Source: a virus. Taken from it: a DNA stretch of 21,294 nt. Under the pieces are notes generated by a model. That model saw only the letters and a list, made by a program, of their open reading frames with translations. It was not told the DNA's origin and made no database searches. The DNA is taken from positions 1 through 21,294 of IMG/VR virus record IMGVR_UViG_3300046794_000473; one strand, written 5' to 3'. Both the position numbers and the translations under genes were made by a program. Positions 1 through 7,808 of the stretch are shown here, in pieces. The number at the start of each line of letters is the position of its first letter. Position 1 is the first letter of the stretch.

Positions 1-1041
1 CAGGATCACGACTTTGATTTGCGCCTGCAGTACTTCCTGCGCGGTACCGATCTTGCGTGCCGCTACATACAGCGTGTTGATGTTGTCCAGGCTGTAGCCG
101 CGAATTTCCTCCTCCCTGGCTTCGTTCCAGATACTGAGGAACGTCACCGGGGAAATGGCTTTGCGCACGACAAAATCGAAGTTGGAGCCGAATACGGCGC
201 TGTCATCGTAAATGCCAGGGTAGGAACACACCTCGCGCATGGTCGCAATGTCCATGGGATTGGCGCCGGTCTGGATCACCTCAGACAGCTCCATAACCAC
301 CAGCGCGTCAGAAGCCCCGCCGGTGTACTCGAAATAGAACTTCAAGCCTTCAGCGAGCACCACGGCGCCTTCAGTGTCATGCACCGTGATGGTGATCTGC
401 TCGCCAATTGCAGGTTGGTAGCCAGACAAGCCGGCAATCCCGAACTGCAGGCTCAAGGCGCTGGTTTCGTCGGACTTGATGTTGTAGACCTTCTCACCGT
501 CCTCGATGTTGGCGAAGTTCGTCGAGTACTCAAATCGATCTACGAGCACGCTGGCGATATAACCGATATCAGCATCGGCCAGAGCGATCGTGTAGAACGG
601 CACATTAACGGCCACCTGGTGCGTGAATGTCCGGGAACTGACTTGCTTGGCGGTCATATAGCCGACGTTACCAGGCAGCAGATCAACCCCCGACATCACC
701 AGCCAGTAACGCCCGGCCGCATCTTGGAGAACGCGCCCGGCCAGCACCCGCACCGACTCCAAAGAACCGTTCGTAACCTTGATGGCGGCAATTGACGGCG
801 TGCCGAAGGGCAAGATGCCCTTTACTGCAGCGTCAGCGCGCACCGTCACGTCACGGGCCTTGGTGAAGGGCTCCCCGGCGGTAATTTCCACCTGCAGGTC
901 CAGGTGCGCCAGCATGGACGCCATCGACGCCAGGCCCTGCATAATCATCGGGTCACCGATCTGGAACCGGGCAGCTATGGTCGGATAACTGGCGATGTCA
1001 TTCACCGCATCCTGCAAAAACTCGTCTTTAGTAGCTGCCAC
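1..1041 (-). CDS. Baseplate wedge-like protein (gp6/J-like), C-terminus cut by window edge
   Basis: The frame is open for 347 codons from a GTG start to the left edge with no stop, so the C-terminus is missing. The GTG is chosen because AGGGGA lies about 8 bases upstream and the frame overlaps the preceding gene by 14 bases. The N-terminus reads MAATKDEFLQDAVNDIA. The middle contains ADAAVKGILPFGTPS. The C-terminal visible part has FDFVVRKAISPVTFLSIWNE followed by an EEIRGYSLDNINTLYVA stretch, which resembles baseplate wedge proteins of contractile-tailed phages (T4 gp6 / gpJ type). If correct, it would help build the baseplate that attaches tail fibres and triggers contraction. It is the most downstream gene visible, next to a small 106-residue protein of the same cluster. 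The product is inferred from remembered family patterns, not from a search; the reading frame itself is solid. Confidence 0.6.
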   Translation of the reverse strand, partial: MAATKDEFLQDAVNDIASYPTIAARFQIGDPMIMQGLASMASMLAHLDLQVEITAGEPFTKARDVTVRADAAVKGILPFGTPSIAAIKVTNGSLESVRVLAGRVLQDAAGRYWLVMSGVDLLPGNVGYMTAKQVSSRTFTHQVAVNVPFYTIALADADIGYIASVLVDRFEYSTNFANIEDGEKVYNIKSDETSALSLQFGIAGLSGYQPAIGEQITITVHDTEGAVVLAEGLKFYFEYTGGASDALVVMELSEVIQTGANPMDIATMREVCSYPGIYDDSAVFGSNFDFVVRKAISPVTFLSIWNEAREEEIRGYSLDNINTLYVAARKIGTAQEVLQAQIKVVIL

Positions 1042-1348
1042 GTTGTACGTCCCCTAAATCGCTCAGGCTCACCGCGGAGCCATTAATTTCGATGTAAATG
1101 TTTTTGCGCTCAATGCCGTCTGAATCGGCGTACATGTTGATCACGCCCGGCGGTAGCGCGGCCAGCACTGGAATGTCGTCGCGCATCTTGGCCAGGAAAG
1201 CGTCAGCGATCGGGGAACTGAGTGGCTTTTGCAAAAGTTCCTCGGTGGGCGCGCCGTAGGTCGAACCCAGGTAGGTAAATGGCTTGGTCTTCAGCCAATG
1301 GGCGACCATTCGAAACAGCAGATCCACGTTATAAGCATCGTTGGCCAT
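1028..1348 (-). CDS. Small virion-cluster protein, possibly baseplate or tail
   Basis: A 106-residue protein starting MANDAYNVDLLFRMVAHWLK. It is soluble-looking, with no signal peptide or membrane segment, and has a beta-rich end (RKNIYIEINGSAVSL). I do not recognise a named family. It begins just downstream of the terminator that closes the 1087-residue gene and its stop overlaps the start of the gp6-like baseplate gene by 14 bases, so the two are probably co-translated. The ATG has only a weak ribosome site (GGTG about 5 bases upstream). A baseplate or tail-completion role is inferred from position alone. Confidence 0.7.
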   Translation of the reverse strand: MANDAYNVDLLFRMVAHWLKTKPFTYLGSTYGAPTEELLQKPLSSPIADAFLAKMRDDIPVLAALPPGVINMYADSDGIERKNIYIEINGSAVSLSDLGDVQRGSY

Positions 1349-1384
1349 AGGGCACCGGTTACGGTCTATTGAGTGGAATCATGG

Positions 1385-1417
1385 CAAACAAAAACCGCCG
1401 TTTTTGGCGGCGGTTTC
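1385..1417 (-). terminator. Intrinsic terminator after the GH19 virion gene
   Basis: The inverted repeat AAACCGCC (1392-1399) and GGCGGTTT (1409-1416) forms an 8-bp stem with a 9-base loop. Read on the minus strand it runs into TTTTTGTTTG. It lies about 15 bases beyond the stop of the 1087-residue gene. It implies that the downstream baseplate genes have their own promoter or depend on readthrough. The plus-strand side lacks a T-run, so it acts leftward. Confidence 0.75.
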
Positions 1418-1430
1418 CGTAGTTCAGGCG

Positions 1431-4400
1431 TTACATGCGGCCCATGCTGGCGCCGCCCAGGCCACCGGTGGCGGCGTGTGCAATACGCCTGTCCTCCAGA
1501 TCCTGACTGAGCATCATCGGCGCCTGTGGTGTCGCCGCGGGCTTGCCGCTACCGCCCCCTAGCATGGGCTTGGCCACCTGTGGGGTGCTGGGCAGCTTCA
1601 CCATGCTGGCATCAGCCGCTGGCGGCGCGTAGGTCGGCATCTTCACCGGCGGCAATGCGACTGGTGCCACGTTCGCCATTTGCATCGCGGCCGGGGCTAC
1701 GGTGGTGGCCTGGGCAGGTGCGGCAACGGTTGCCGGTGGTGTCGGCGCCATATTGGCCAGCGGCATCATCCCCAACGGCTGGCCCTTGGGCGCGGCCGGT
1801 GTGACGCCGGCAGTACCTGCGCCACCGGGCGTGCTCGCTGCACCTGGTGCCCCTGAAGCACCTGGTGCGCCTGATACCGTGCCGGGGCCGACACCTGGCG
1901 TGCCTGGTGAGCCTGGGGTACTTGGCCAGCCTGGAGCCTTCGCGGCACCCGGTACCGCGCTCGCTGGCGCCGCGCCTTTAACCGCGGCCATAGTGGTTGC
2001 GATCGCCCCCGTAGCAGCCGCCGGCGCCGCTACCTGCACCTGGTCCGCACGACGGGTAGGCGTCAGGTCGCCCGTCTTGGCTTGTGCCAGGTACCCATCA
2101 AACTTGCTGTTTACGTCGGCCAGCCCGTTGGTACCGCCGTTGATCCGTTTGCGAGCACCAGTCATGTCGCCCGCAGTGGCCAGCTTGTCGGCGCCGGAAC
2201 TCTTCCAGTTCGCCACCGCGATTTGTGCGGAGTACTTCGGATCAGCAGCAAGCTCTGGATTGTTCACCAGGTCAATGCCCAGCTTTTTGCCCATCTTTTC
2301 GTACTGATCGCGCCCCGTCAGCTGCGTGTCACCACGCCCCCGGAACTTGTAGCCGTCCCCTGGATCGACGTTCCCCATGCGCCCGCCATAAACCTTGTTG
2401 GCGATCGCCTCGGGGTTGTTGGCATCGACGCGGGCGCTATCGGCGTCCTTGTAGTACTTGGGGAAAACCTCCTGCAAGCGCTTGGCGCTGTAGTTCAGGT
2501 TCTCTTCGCTTTTGGTGAACCCGCCCGACTCGTGGTCCATGTTGGCCATCAGCGCGGCCTTCGATTTCGGGTCAGTGATGCCCCCGGCGTCCATGGCCTT
2601 GATCAGCTCGTCTTTGCGGGCGTTGGAGCCGCCTGTGTAGCGTCCACCGGTGACAGTGTTCAGTGCGTTCTGGCCAGCATCCTTAACCGACGTGGCTTTC
2701 TCGCCCACGTAGTCCTTAGCGCCCTGTACCTTGTCATCAACGGTGTCCTTGAACGCCATGACCTTTTCAGTGGCGCTTTTCCAGGTGTCCTTGGCCCAGT
2801 CCGTCATGGACGTAAAGGCGCTGGTACCGATGGTTACCAGGCTATTCCAGCCGTCCTTGACCGCGCCGAACGCATCGCTGGCCATCTGGCTGGCGCCGTC
2901 GGCAACGGTCTGCCAGGCGCCGGTAATGCTGGCCATCATCCCCGTCATATCGACGGTGCTGAGCCATTCCCCTACGGCGGTACCTAACTGGTCACCCAAC
3001 ATGCCGCCGGCAATCACGCCAGCAGGCCCGCCGACCATACCCAGGACGCCACCCAGCATGCCGCCGGCAATGCCGCCCATGCTGCCGTAGCGTTCGGTCT
3101 TGCTGGCCTGTTGCTCCTCGGGTGTCGCGTTCGGGTCATCCTTGGCCATGGCTGCGCTGGCGAACATTCCAGCACCAACCAGCGCACCAATTACTGGCAG
3201 CTTACGCAGCAGCCCCTTGGCGGCGCCCCCCACCGCGCCGCCCACGGATTTAACTTTACTGGCGGTCCCGCCCGCGGCCTTTGCTGCCGATTGGGCAGGC
3301 TCAGGTTTTGCGGTACCGGCCTTGCCCGATGCACCTGGAGCGGCTGTCTTGCTGGCGGCATCCTTGGGCCCTGGCGTTTTCCCACCTGGTGCTTCCGGAT
3401 GGCCAGCGCGGCTTGTTTTGGAGCTCGGCTCTACGGGAGCGCCCTTTCCACGGCGGCCGGTACCTTCCCTGGCATTGGCAGCGGCGGCACGACGATTTGG
3501 CGCATCGGCCCGGCCGCGCCCTCTCAATCCAGCGGCGCCCTTGAGCACCGATCCCAGGCCTGCCATGGCCCGCATCATGCCCGTCATCCGCGCCAGGGCT
3601 TTGATCGGCGCCAGTAACAGCCCCAGCATCGACGCCAGGCCCGCCAGCACCATCCCCATGCCGGAGCCGCCACCTTTCTCACCCTTCAGCGTGGTCCAGA
3701 TCCGACGGAACCACATAGCGTTAGAACGCCGACTCTTTTCCTCTGGCGTGGATCTGCGCATACCAAACAGCCCCGCCAGCGGCTTCACTGCGCCAATCAC
3801 CGGCGAAACGATGCCGCCCACCTCCTTGGCCGCCTGTACGGTTGGATCGATGTTGTCGGCGCTGGACGATAGGCCTTGCGCGGCGTTCTTGAGCGATTCC
3901 GAGGCGGCGCCCATTGCCTTCGATGTTTTCGATTCGCCGGCATCGGCCGGGCCAGCACCATCGGCGCCGAATCGGCCGTTGGTTTGGCGTGTACGCTCGG
4001 CACGCTCAGCCCTGGCCACGCCTTCGTCAGCGATCGCAGGTTTTACGGTGAGCGGTACCGCAGCTTTGAACTGGCCGTTTTCGCCACGGGCGCGGGGCTC
4101 GGCTGGAATGGCCTGGGTTAGCGTCATTGGTTTGGCCGACGCAGGCACTGGTGTAGCCGACGGGGGCCCAGGCACGGCCGGCGCAGACGTGGCCGGTGCC
4201 GGGGCTGGCATCACTGCCGTGGGCGTGGCCGGTGCGGGCGACATCAGCACCATAGCCTGGCTCGCGGATGCCTGTGGCACGCTTGGCGCCATTGGCATCA
4301 CCTGGCCAGTGCCAAGCTCCGGATCGCTGTCACTGATAATGACTGGCGCGGGAACGGGGCCGGTGGTGGTCACGTCAGCAGCAGGCGCGATCGGCGCGCT

Positions 4401-4694
4401 GACAGGTGCACCAGGTTCTACCGGAACAGCGTGTAGGGCCTGGGCCCTATCGGCGCGCTCCTGGTCACCGGCGGCGAGCGTTGGCGTACTGGCATCAGGG
4501 GGCGGCGCGAACGATTGGGCGCCCATTCCATCCGCAATACGCGATAGCAGGCTGATGCTTTCCTGGGTGTCGTCATGGATGGCGCGAAGAATGTCGATTT
4601 CGCGCCCGGCCTTGTCGATGTCGTCCTCAGTGCGGGGCCCCACCAGGAAGCCCGACTGGTCGTATTGATCCTGCTTTAGGATTTCGTCGGCCAT
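1431..4694 (-). CDS. Large virion-associated protein with GH19 peptidoglycan/chitin hydrolase domain
   Basis: A 1087-residue multidomain protein. Residues about 60-330 are Pro/Ala-rich and hold two RxxNG(Q/R)F motifs. A hydrophobic stretch lies near 345-375 (MGMVLAGLASMLGLLLAP), followed by a basic Lys/Pro/Gly-rich linker, and a glycine-zipper-like hydrophobic segment lies near 535-575 (repeated GGMLG). Residues about 695-875 form a GH19 domain with HESGGF (E722) and EENLNYS (E730/E731), where the family's catalytic acids lie, then GYKFRGRGDTQLTG and NNPELAADP. The tail from about 880 is low complexity with collagen-like Gly-Pro repeats. In phages such domains are usually endolysins or virion lysozymes that open peptidoglycan. 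The length, the membrane-like segments and the place after portal and protease suggest a structural or ejected protein, possibly a tape measure, rather than a free endolysin. The start lies 2 bases after the preceding stop and has no strong ribosome site. Confidence 0.85.
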   Translation of the reverse strand: MADEILKQDQYDQSGFLVGPRTEDDIDKAGREIDILRAIHDDTQESISLLSRIADGMGAQSFAPPPDASTPTLAAGDQERADRAQALHAVPVEPGAPVSAPIAPAADVTTTGPVPAPVIISDSDPELGTGQVMPMAPSVPQASASQAMVLMSPAPATPTAVMPAPAPATSAPAVPGPPSATPVPASAKPMTLTQAIPAEPRARGENGQFKAAVPLTVKPAIADEGVARAERAERTRQTNGRFGADGAGPADAGESKTSKAMGAASESLKNAAQGLSSSADNIDPTVQAAKEVGGIVSPVIGAVKPLAGLFGMRRSTPEEKSRRSNAMWFRRIWTTLKGEKGGGSGMGMVLAGLASMLGLLLAPIKALARMTGMMRAMAGLGSVLKGAAGLRGRGRADAPNRRAAAANAREGTGRRGKGAPVEPSSKTSRAGHPEAPGGKTPGPKDAASKTAAPGASGKAGTAKPEPAQSAAKAAGGTASKVKSVGGAVGGAAKGLLRKLPVIGALVGAGMFASAAMAKDDPNATPEEQQASKTERYGSMGGIAGGMLGGVLGMVGGPAGVIAGGMLGDQLGTAVGEWLSTVDMTGMMASITGAWQTVADGASQMASDAFGAVKDGWNSLVTIGTSAFTSMTDWAKDTWKSATEKVMAFKDTVDDKVQGAKDYVGEKATSVKDAGQNALNTVTGGRYTGGSNARKDELIKAMDAGGITDPKSKAALMANMDHESGGFTKSEENLNYSAKRLQEVFPKYYKDADSARVDANNPEAIANKVYGGRMGNVDPGDGYKFRGRGDTQLTGRDQYEKMGKKLGIDLVNNPELAADPKYSAQIAVANWKSSGADKLATAGDMTGARKRINGGTNGLADVNSKFDGYLAQAKTGDLTPTRRADQVQVAAPAAATGAIATTMAAVKGAAPASAVPGAAKAPGWPSTPGSPGTPGVGPGTVSGAPGASGAPGAASTPGGAGTAGVTPAAPKGQPLGMMPLANMAPTPPATVAAPAQATTVAPAAMQMANVAPVALPPVKMPTYAPPAADASMVKLPSTPQVAKPMLGGGSGKPAATPQAPMMLSQDLEDRRIAHAATGGLGGASMGRM

Positions 4695-4696
4695 AT

Positions 4697-5590
4697 TCAG
4701 CGCAACCCAAGCACTTGGCTGACCAGGGAGCGCCCTTTGGCCAGGAAGCCGCTGGTTTCCTCCTCCTTGGGTGGCACTACCTCGGCCTGCAGGGCGTCCA
4801 GATCCGCCCGCATGAAGCGATCGGCGCTATCGAGCATTTCATTGGCGCGGCTGGGCATGTAGCTGGTACCGCGCTCGAGTTTTTCCGCGCTGGTACTGTC
4901 GAGCATGCCGCCGCCAGCCTTCAGACGCTCTGTCAGGCGAGCAATGTGGTCCACCAGCTCATCATTGGCCGCGCATTGCGTCAGGTAGGCTTTGCTGATG
5001 TCGGCTGCAAGGGCATCGTTCTCGGCCAGCACCTTGTCTACGCTGTCCATCATGTCGCCATAGTCCTGAGCGAAGCCACCCGACGACAGTGCGCCCGCGT
5101 CCATGCTGTCCAGCATCGCGGCATAACCGCGGTTGGTGTCGTAGTTGGGGCTGCGCACGAAGTCCATGCCGAAGTACTGTTTCATGGTGCGCTTGCCGTT
5201 CACGTCCGGCGCAAAGAACACAGAGCTAAAGCCCCAGTTCTTGCTCTGGTACAGGCGTGCGGCAACGCGGCCGGGGCCGGTGTCCAGGAACTCTTGTTGG
5301 TGCTGCACGGTACCGTCCGGCATGCACTTCAAGAGCACGGTTTTCACTGCCGGCTCCAACACGACGGTTTTACCGCCCTCAATGACCGTCTCAGGCACCG
5401 CCAGGCCGTATTTCTCCCGGAAGCCATGGCCGACATAGCCGAAGTAGTCACCCTTGCGCACAGACTCCTGGGTGGCTGGGTGATTGATAAAGCGCATGGC
5501 GGCATCGATGTCGATCGCGCGATTCTGGCCGGTGTAGTCGCGGCCGCGCTCGTTGAGGTTGTAGCTGATGACTGGGGTGCGGGTTGGCAT
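4697..5590 (-). CDS. Probable prohead core protease (gp21-like) with helical C-terminal extension
   Basis: 297 residues. The N-terminal half follows the pattern of phage prohead proteases of the T4 gp21/HK97 type. A histidine sits in FGYVGHG (H55), then comes a strand-rich part with DGTVQHQQEFLDTGPGR, the serine-bearing GFSS (S122/S123), and GMDFVRSPNYD, which resembles the DVVxxPS segment of such enzymes. Such proteases cleave scaffold and capsid proteins inside the prohead. The C-terminal part (about 165-297) is helical and charged and could be a fused scaffold/delta domain. The start overlaps the portal stop as TAATG, and portal followed by protease is the classical head-gene order. The protease call rests on motif spacing remembered from the family. 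It might instead be an inactive relative or a scaffold. The reading frame is certain. Confidence 0.55.
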   Translation of the reverse strand: MPTRTPVISYNLNERGRDYTGQNRAIDIDAAMRFINHPATQESVRKGDYFGYVGHGFREKYGLAVPETVIEGGKTVVLEPAVKTVLLKCMPDGTVQHQQEFLDTGPGRVAARLYQSKNWGFSSVFFAPDVNGKRTMKQYFGMDFVRSPNYDTNRGYAAMLDSMDAGALSSGGFAQDYGDMMDSVDKVLAENDALAADISKAYLTQCAANDELVDHIARLTERLKAGGGMLDSTSAEKLERGTSYMPSRANEMLDSADRFMRADLDALQAEVVPPKEEETSGFLAKGRSLVSQVLGLR

Positions 5591-7200
5591 TACGCGGCCT
5601 CGTTGTCGTTGTCTTGTGTCAGCGCCATTTCAGGCTCCGACGTTTCTACAGGTTGGCCGTCCGGCCCCATGATCATCCCGCCTTCAGGCTGGGGCGGTTT
5701 GGCGTTCTTGAGCCCCTTGGCCAGCAACTTGGCTTGCTCTTGATCCAGCTCGGCCATCAGGAGCATCACCTTGGTCGCTTCTTCATCCATGCCCAGATCA
5801 CGCAACTGGGCCAGCACCTGCACCAGGATGGCCACGGTGTTCATGGCGCGCTCACGGCTGGCTTGTTTCTCGGCTTCCAGGGCGGCGATCGAGCCGAAGA
5901 AATTGACGTGGTAAGGACGCTCGCTGTCCGCCCACGCAAAGCCGTACTTGGCCAGCATGTGGCGATCGATAATGTCGTTGGCGTAGGCCATGTAGGCGGT
6001 GCGGATGATTCGCGAGCGCTCGGCCGCCTGGCTGCTGGTGCGGTTGAAGCCACCTTCACCGAGGCCACCGGTCATCTGGTCGGCAAAGCCCACCATGGAA
6101 AGATCGATGCCGCCGGTACCGGCCAGCTTGCGGGCGCAAAACATCACGTCTTCGATGTTGGCGCCGGCGCCACTGTTGGCGGTACCGGTGAAGCTGGTGA
6201 CCTGGGTGAGCTGCTTTTCGTTGAAGGTCGGCATGACGTGGAAATTGCGCGAAACGGCGTAGGTGCCGTTCTTCACCGCCTGCTCTGCCCGGTCTTTCAT
6301 GGACCTGAGCATTTTTTCCAGGGAGCGCATAAAGCTCTCTTGCTGCTCCAGGGTCATGTCCGACATGTTGGCGCCGATCATGGTTTCATCAATGGAACCG
6401 GCGATACGCTGCCCGATCATGCCGCGCAGGGCGGCAATCAGGTTGTCGTAATCCTCCTCCATAGCTTCCAGGAACGAACCGCCCACCAGATCGGGTAGCG
6501 GGGTCATCAGGCGCGGGTCATCGGCCTCCAGGTTCATTTTCTGGGCGTTCTCGACCGCCCGCATCTGGGGCACGAACACCATGCGCGGCATCTTCATTCG
6601 CCCCACCTGCAGGTGGTTGAAGCGCGTTTGCATCTTCGGCCCCAGCGCCACCACACAGCCCACCGTGCGCCCGGCTTCCACGTATGGCTGGACCAGGGGC
6701 GGGAACAACGACTCAGCATCGAGCAGTATTACGCCCACCTTGGGTTGTACGTAGATCCGGGTATAGGCGTCACCAAAGGTCGCAGCGTTGAAGCAAGTAC
6801 TGTGAGCGCTCTTGTTGAGCATTGCGGCGATCGCCTGCAGGTCTTCGACGATCTTGGCGTCAGCGGCGCTGATGTTCGGCTTGGGCTCGATAAAGACGGT
6901 TTCGCCAGTGGTTTCATGGCCACCCAGCGCCATCTGGACATGCAGGCGCAGGATCGTGCTAATCAGCCCGTCCTGGATCATGTGGTGCCACTTCAGATAG
7001 ATTTCTGACCTGGCGCGGGCTGGCCGATCGGCGTTGCCCATGATCATTTCAATGCCGACGTAATCCGCATCGAAGGTGGACACGTTGGCCATCTTGTTGG
7101 GCGACACGTCCACTTCGGAGAGCAGGAGCTTGGTCGCGGCCTTGGTGGCGGCGCCCAGCTTGCTGATCAGGGACTTTTTCGGTTCGGTTTCGTCTGCCAT
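5590..7200 (-). CDS. Portal protein
   Basis: A 536-residue protein of typical portal length and composition. It is acidic, rich in helices, and has no membrane segment. Visible portal-like features are the early DGLISTILRLHVQMALGG helix, the FGDAYTRIYV stretch (portals often carry a G(D/N)ay-type loop here), a long helix-rich centre (EQQESFMRSLEKMLRSM), GGFNRTSSQAAERSR before a long helix, and a charged Gln/Pro-rich C-terminus. Portals form the dodecameric ring at one capsid vertex through which the terminase pumps DNA. It is followed directly by the protease-like gene (TAATG) and preceded by a 96-base gap. That gap has a GC-rich imperfect hairpin (about 7243-7270) without a T-run, so I do not call it a terminator. 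The ribosome site is not obvious. The assignment is inferred from pattern and context. Confidence 0.72.
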   Translation of the reverse strand: MADETEPKKSLISKLGAATKAATKLLLSEVDVSPNKMANVSTFDADYVGIEMIMGNADRPARARSEIYLKWHHMIQDGLISTILRLHVQMALGGHETTGETVFIEPKPNISAADAKIVEDLQAIAAMLNKSAHSTCFNAATFGDAYTRIYVQPKVGVILLDAESLFPPLVQPYVEAGRTVGCVVALGPKMQTRFNHLQVGRMKMPRMVFVPQMRAVENAQKMNLEADDPRLMTPLPDLVGGSFLEAMEEDYDNLIAALRGMIGQRIAGSIDETMIGANMSDMTLEQQESFMRSLEKMLRSMKDRAEQAVKNGTYAVSRNFHVMPTFNEKQLTQVTSFTGTANSGAGANIEDVMFCARKLAGTGGIDLSMVGFADQMTGGLGEGGFNRTSSQAAERSRIIRTAYMAYANDIIDRHMLAKYGFAWADSERPYHVNFFGSIAALEAEKQASRERAMNTVAILVQVLAQLRDLGMDEEATKVMLLMAELDQEQAKLLAKGLKNAKPPQPEGGMIMGPDGQPVETSEPEMALTQDNDNEAA

Positions 7201-7296
7201 GTGAGTCGGTACGCAGTAGGCCTATTTGGCGAACAGCGTAACGGCCCCAGAACAGCCAAATTCCGGGGGCTTTGCACCTTATCGAGGCTCTGCGTG

Positions 7297-7806
7297 CTAC
7301 GGCTCCAGCGCAGCGGTGGCAGCCTCATCAGGACGCGGATTGAGCAGGTATTTGCGGGTATACGGGTGAATGTTCACGTTACCGGTCACGTCCACAATCT
7401 GGTAGTTGACGATCACGCCACCGCCCACCAGGACGGCCACCAGCATCTGGCGATCGGGCAGCACGTAACCTTCGGTACCGGGATTGGCCAACGGCTCAAT
7501 GGAAGCCTCAAGCACCTGTTCTTCGAAGTCCAGGTGCCCGCCGTTGTCCGCCATGTTGCCCAGCGGCGCCGCTAATCCTTGGGAGAAGTGAATGCGGGCG
7601 TCACAAGCGACCACCCACGTATAGTTCACCTCATCTTCAGACGAGAGCATGCCGGCACCGCCAAGGGTTGGGGCCCCGTCGAAGGCATTGCCCTCGCCAA
7701 CTCGATCCACACGCTTGGTGAACAGTACGCAGTCGATGGCGTTGGGTTCACGCAAGGTGCGTTGGCGGTTGGCCTTGTTGACTGCGATTGCGACGTTATT
7801 GAGCAT
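7297..7806 (-). CDS. Virion-cluster protein, possible head-tail connector or decoration protein
   Basis: 169 residues starting MLNNVAIAVNKANRQRTLRE. The sequence is beta-rich with Gly/Asn/Asp turns (GGAGMLSSEDEVNYTWVVA) and ends with a strand-rich segment (MLVAVLVGGGVIVNYQIV). There is no signal peptide; the hydrophobic stretch is too short and glycine-broken for a confident membrane helix. It starts 2 bases after the stop of the SWIM-motif gene and lies just upstream of the portal gene, so a structural role in the head or connector is plausible. I do not recognise a named family. Confidence 0.72.
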   Translation of the reverse strand: MLNNVAIAVNKANRQRTLREPNAIDCVLFTKRVDRVGEGNAFDGAPTLGGAGMLSSEDEVNYTWVVACDARIHFSQGLAAPLGNMADNGGHLDFEEQVLEASIEPLANPGTEGYVLPDRQMLVAVLVGGGVIVNYQIVDVTGNVNIHPYTRKYLLNPRPDEAATAALEP

Positions 7807-7808
7807 GC

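Noticed and set aside
19-795. Plus-strand open frame of 258 codons at the left edge
   Set aside because: The minus strand is continuously open here and encodes the baseplate-like protein with recognisable motifs; the plus frame is its shadow.
3100-4668. Long plus-strand open frame of 522 codons opposite the GH19 gene
   Set aside because: It is antisense to a clear coding gene and has a Pro/Ala/Ser-rich composition without domain patterns; GC-rich third positions produce such frames.
4715-6498. Plus-strand frames of 342 and 304 codons opposite the protease and portal genes
   Set aside because: They show His/Val/Gly-rich antisense composition, no ribosome sites of note, and overlap two well-supported minus-strand genes.
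7243-7270. GC-rich imperfect hairpin between the 169-residue gene and the portal gene as a terminator
   Set aside because: No T-run follows on the minus strand and the stem has only about 5 continuous pairs.
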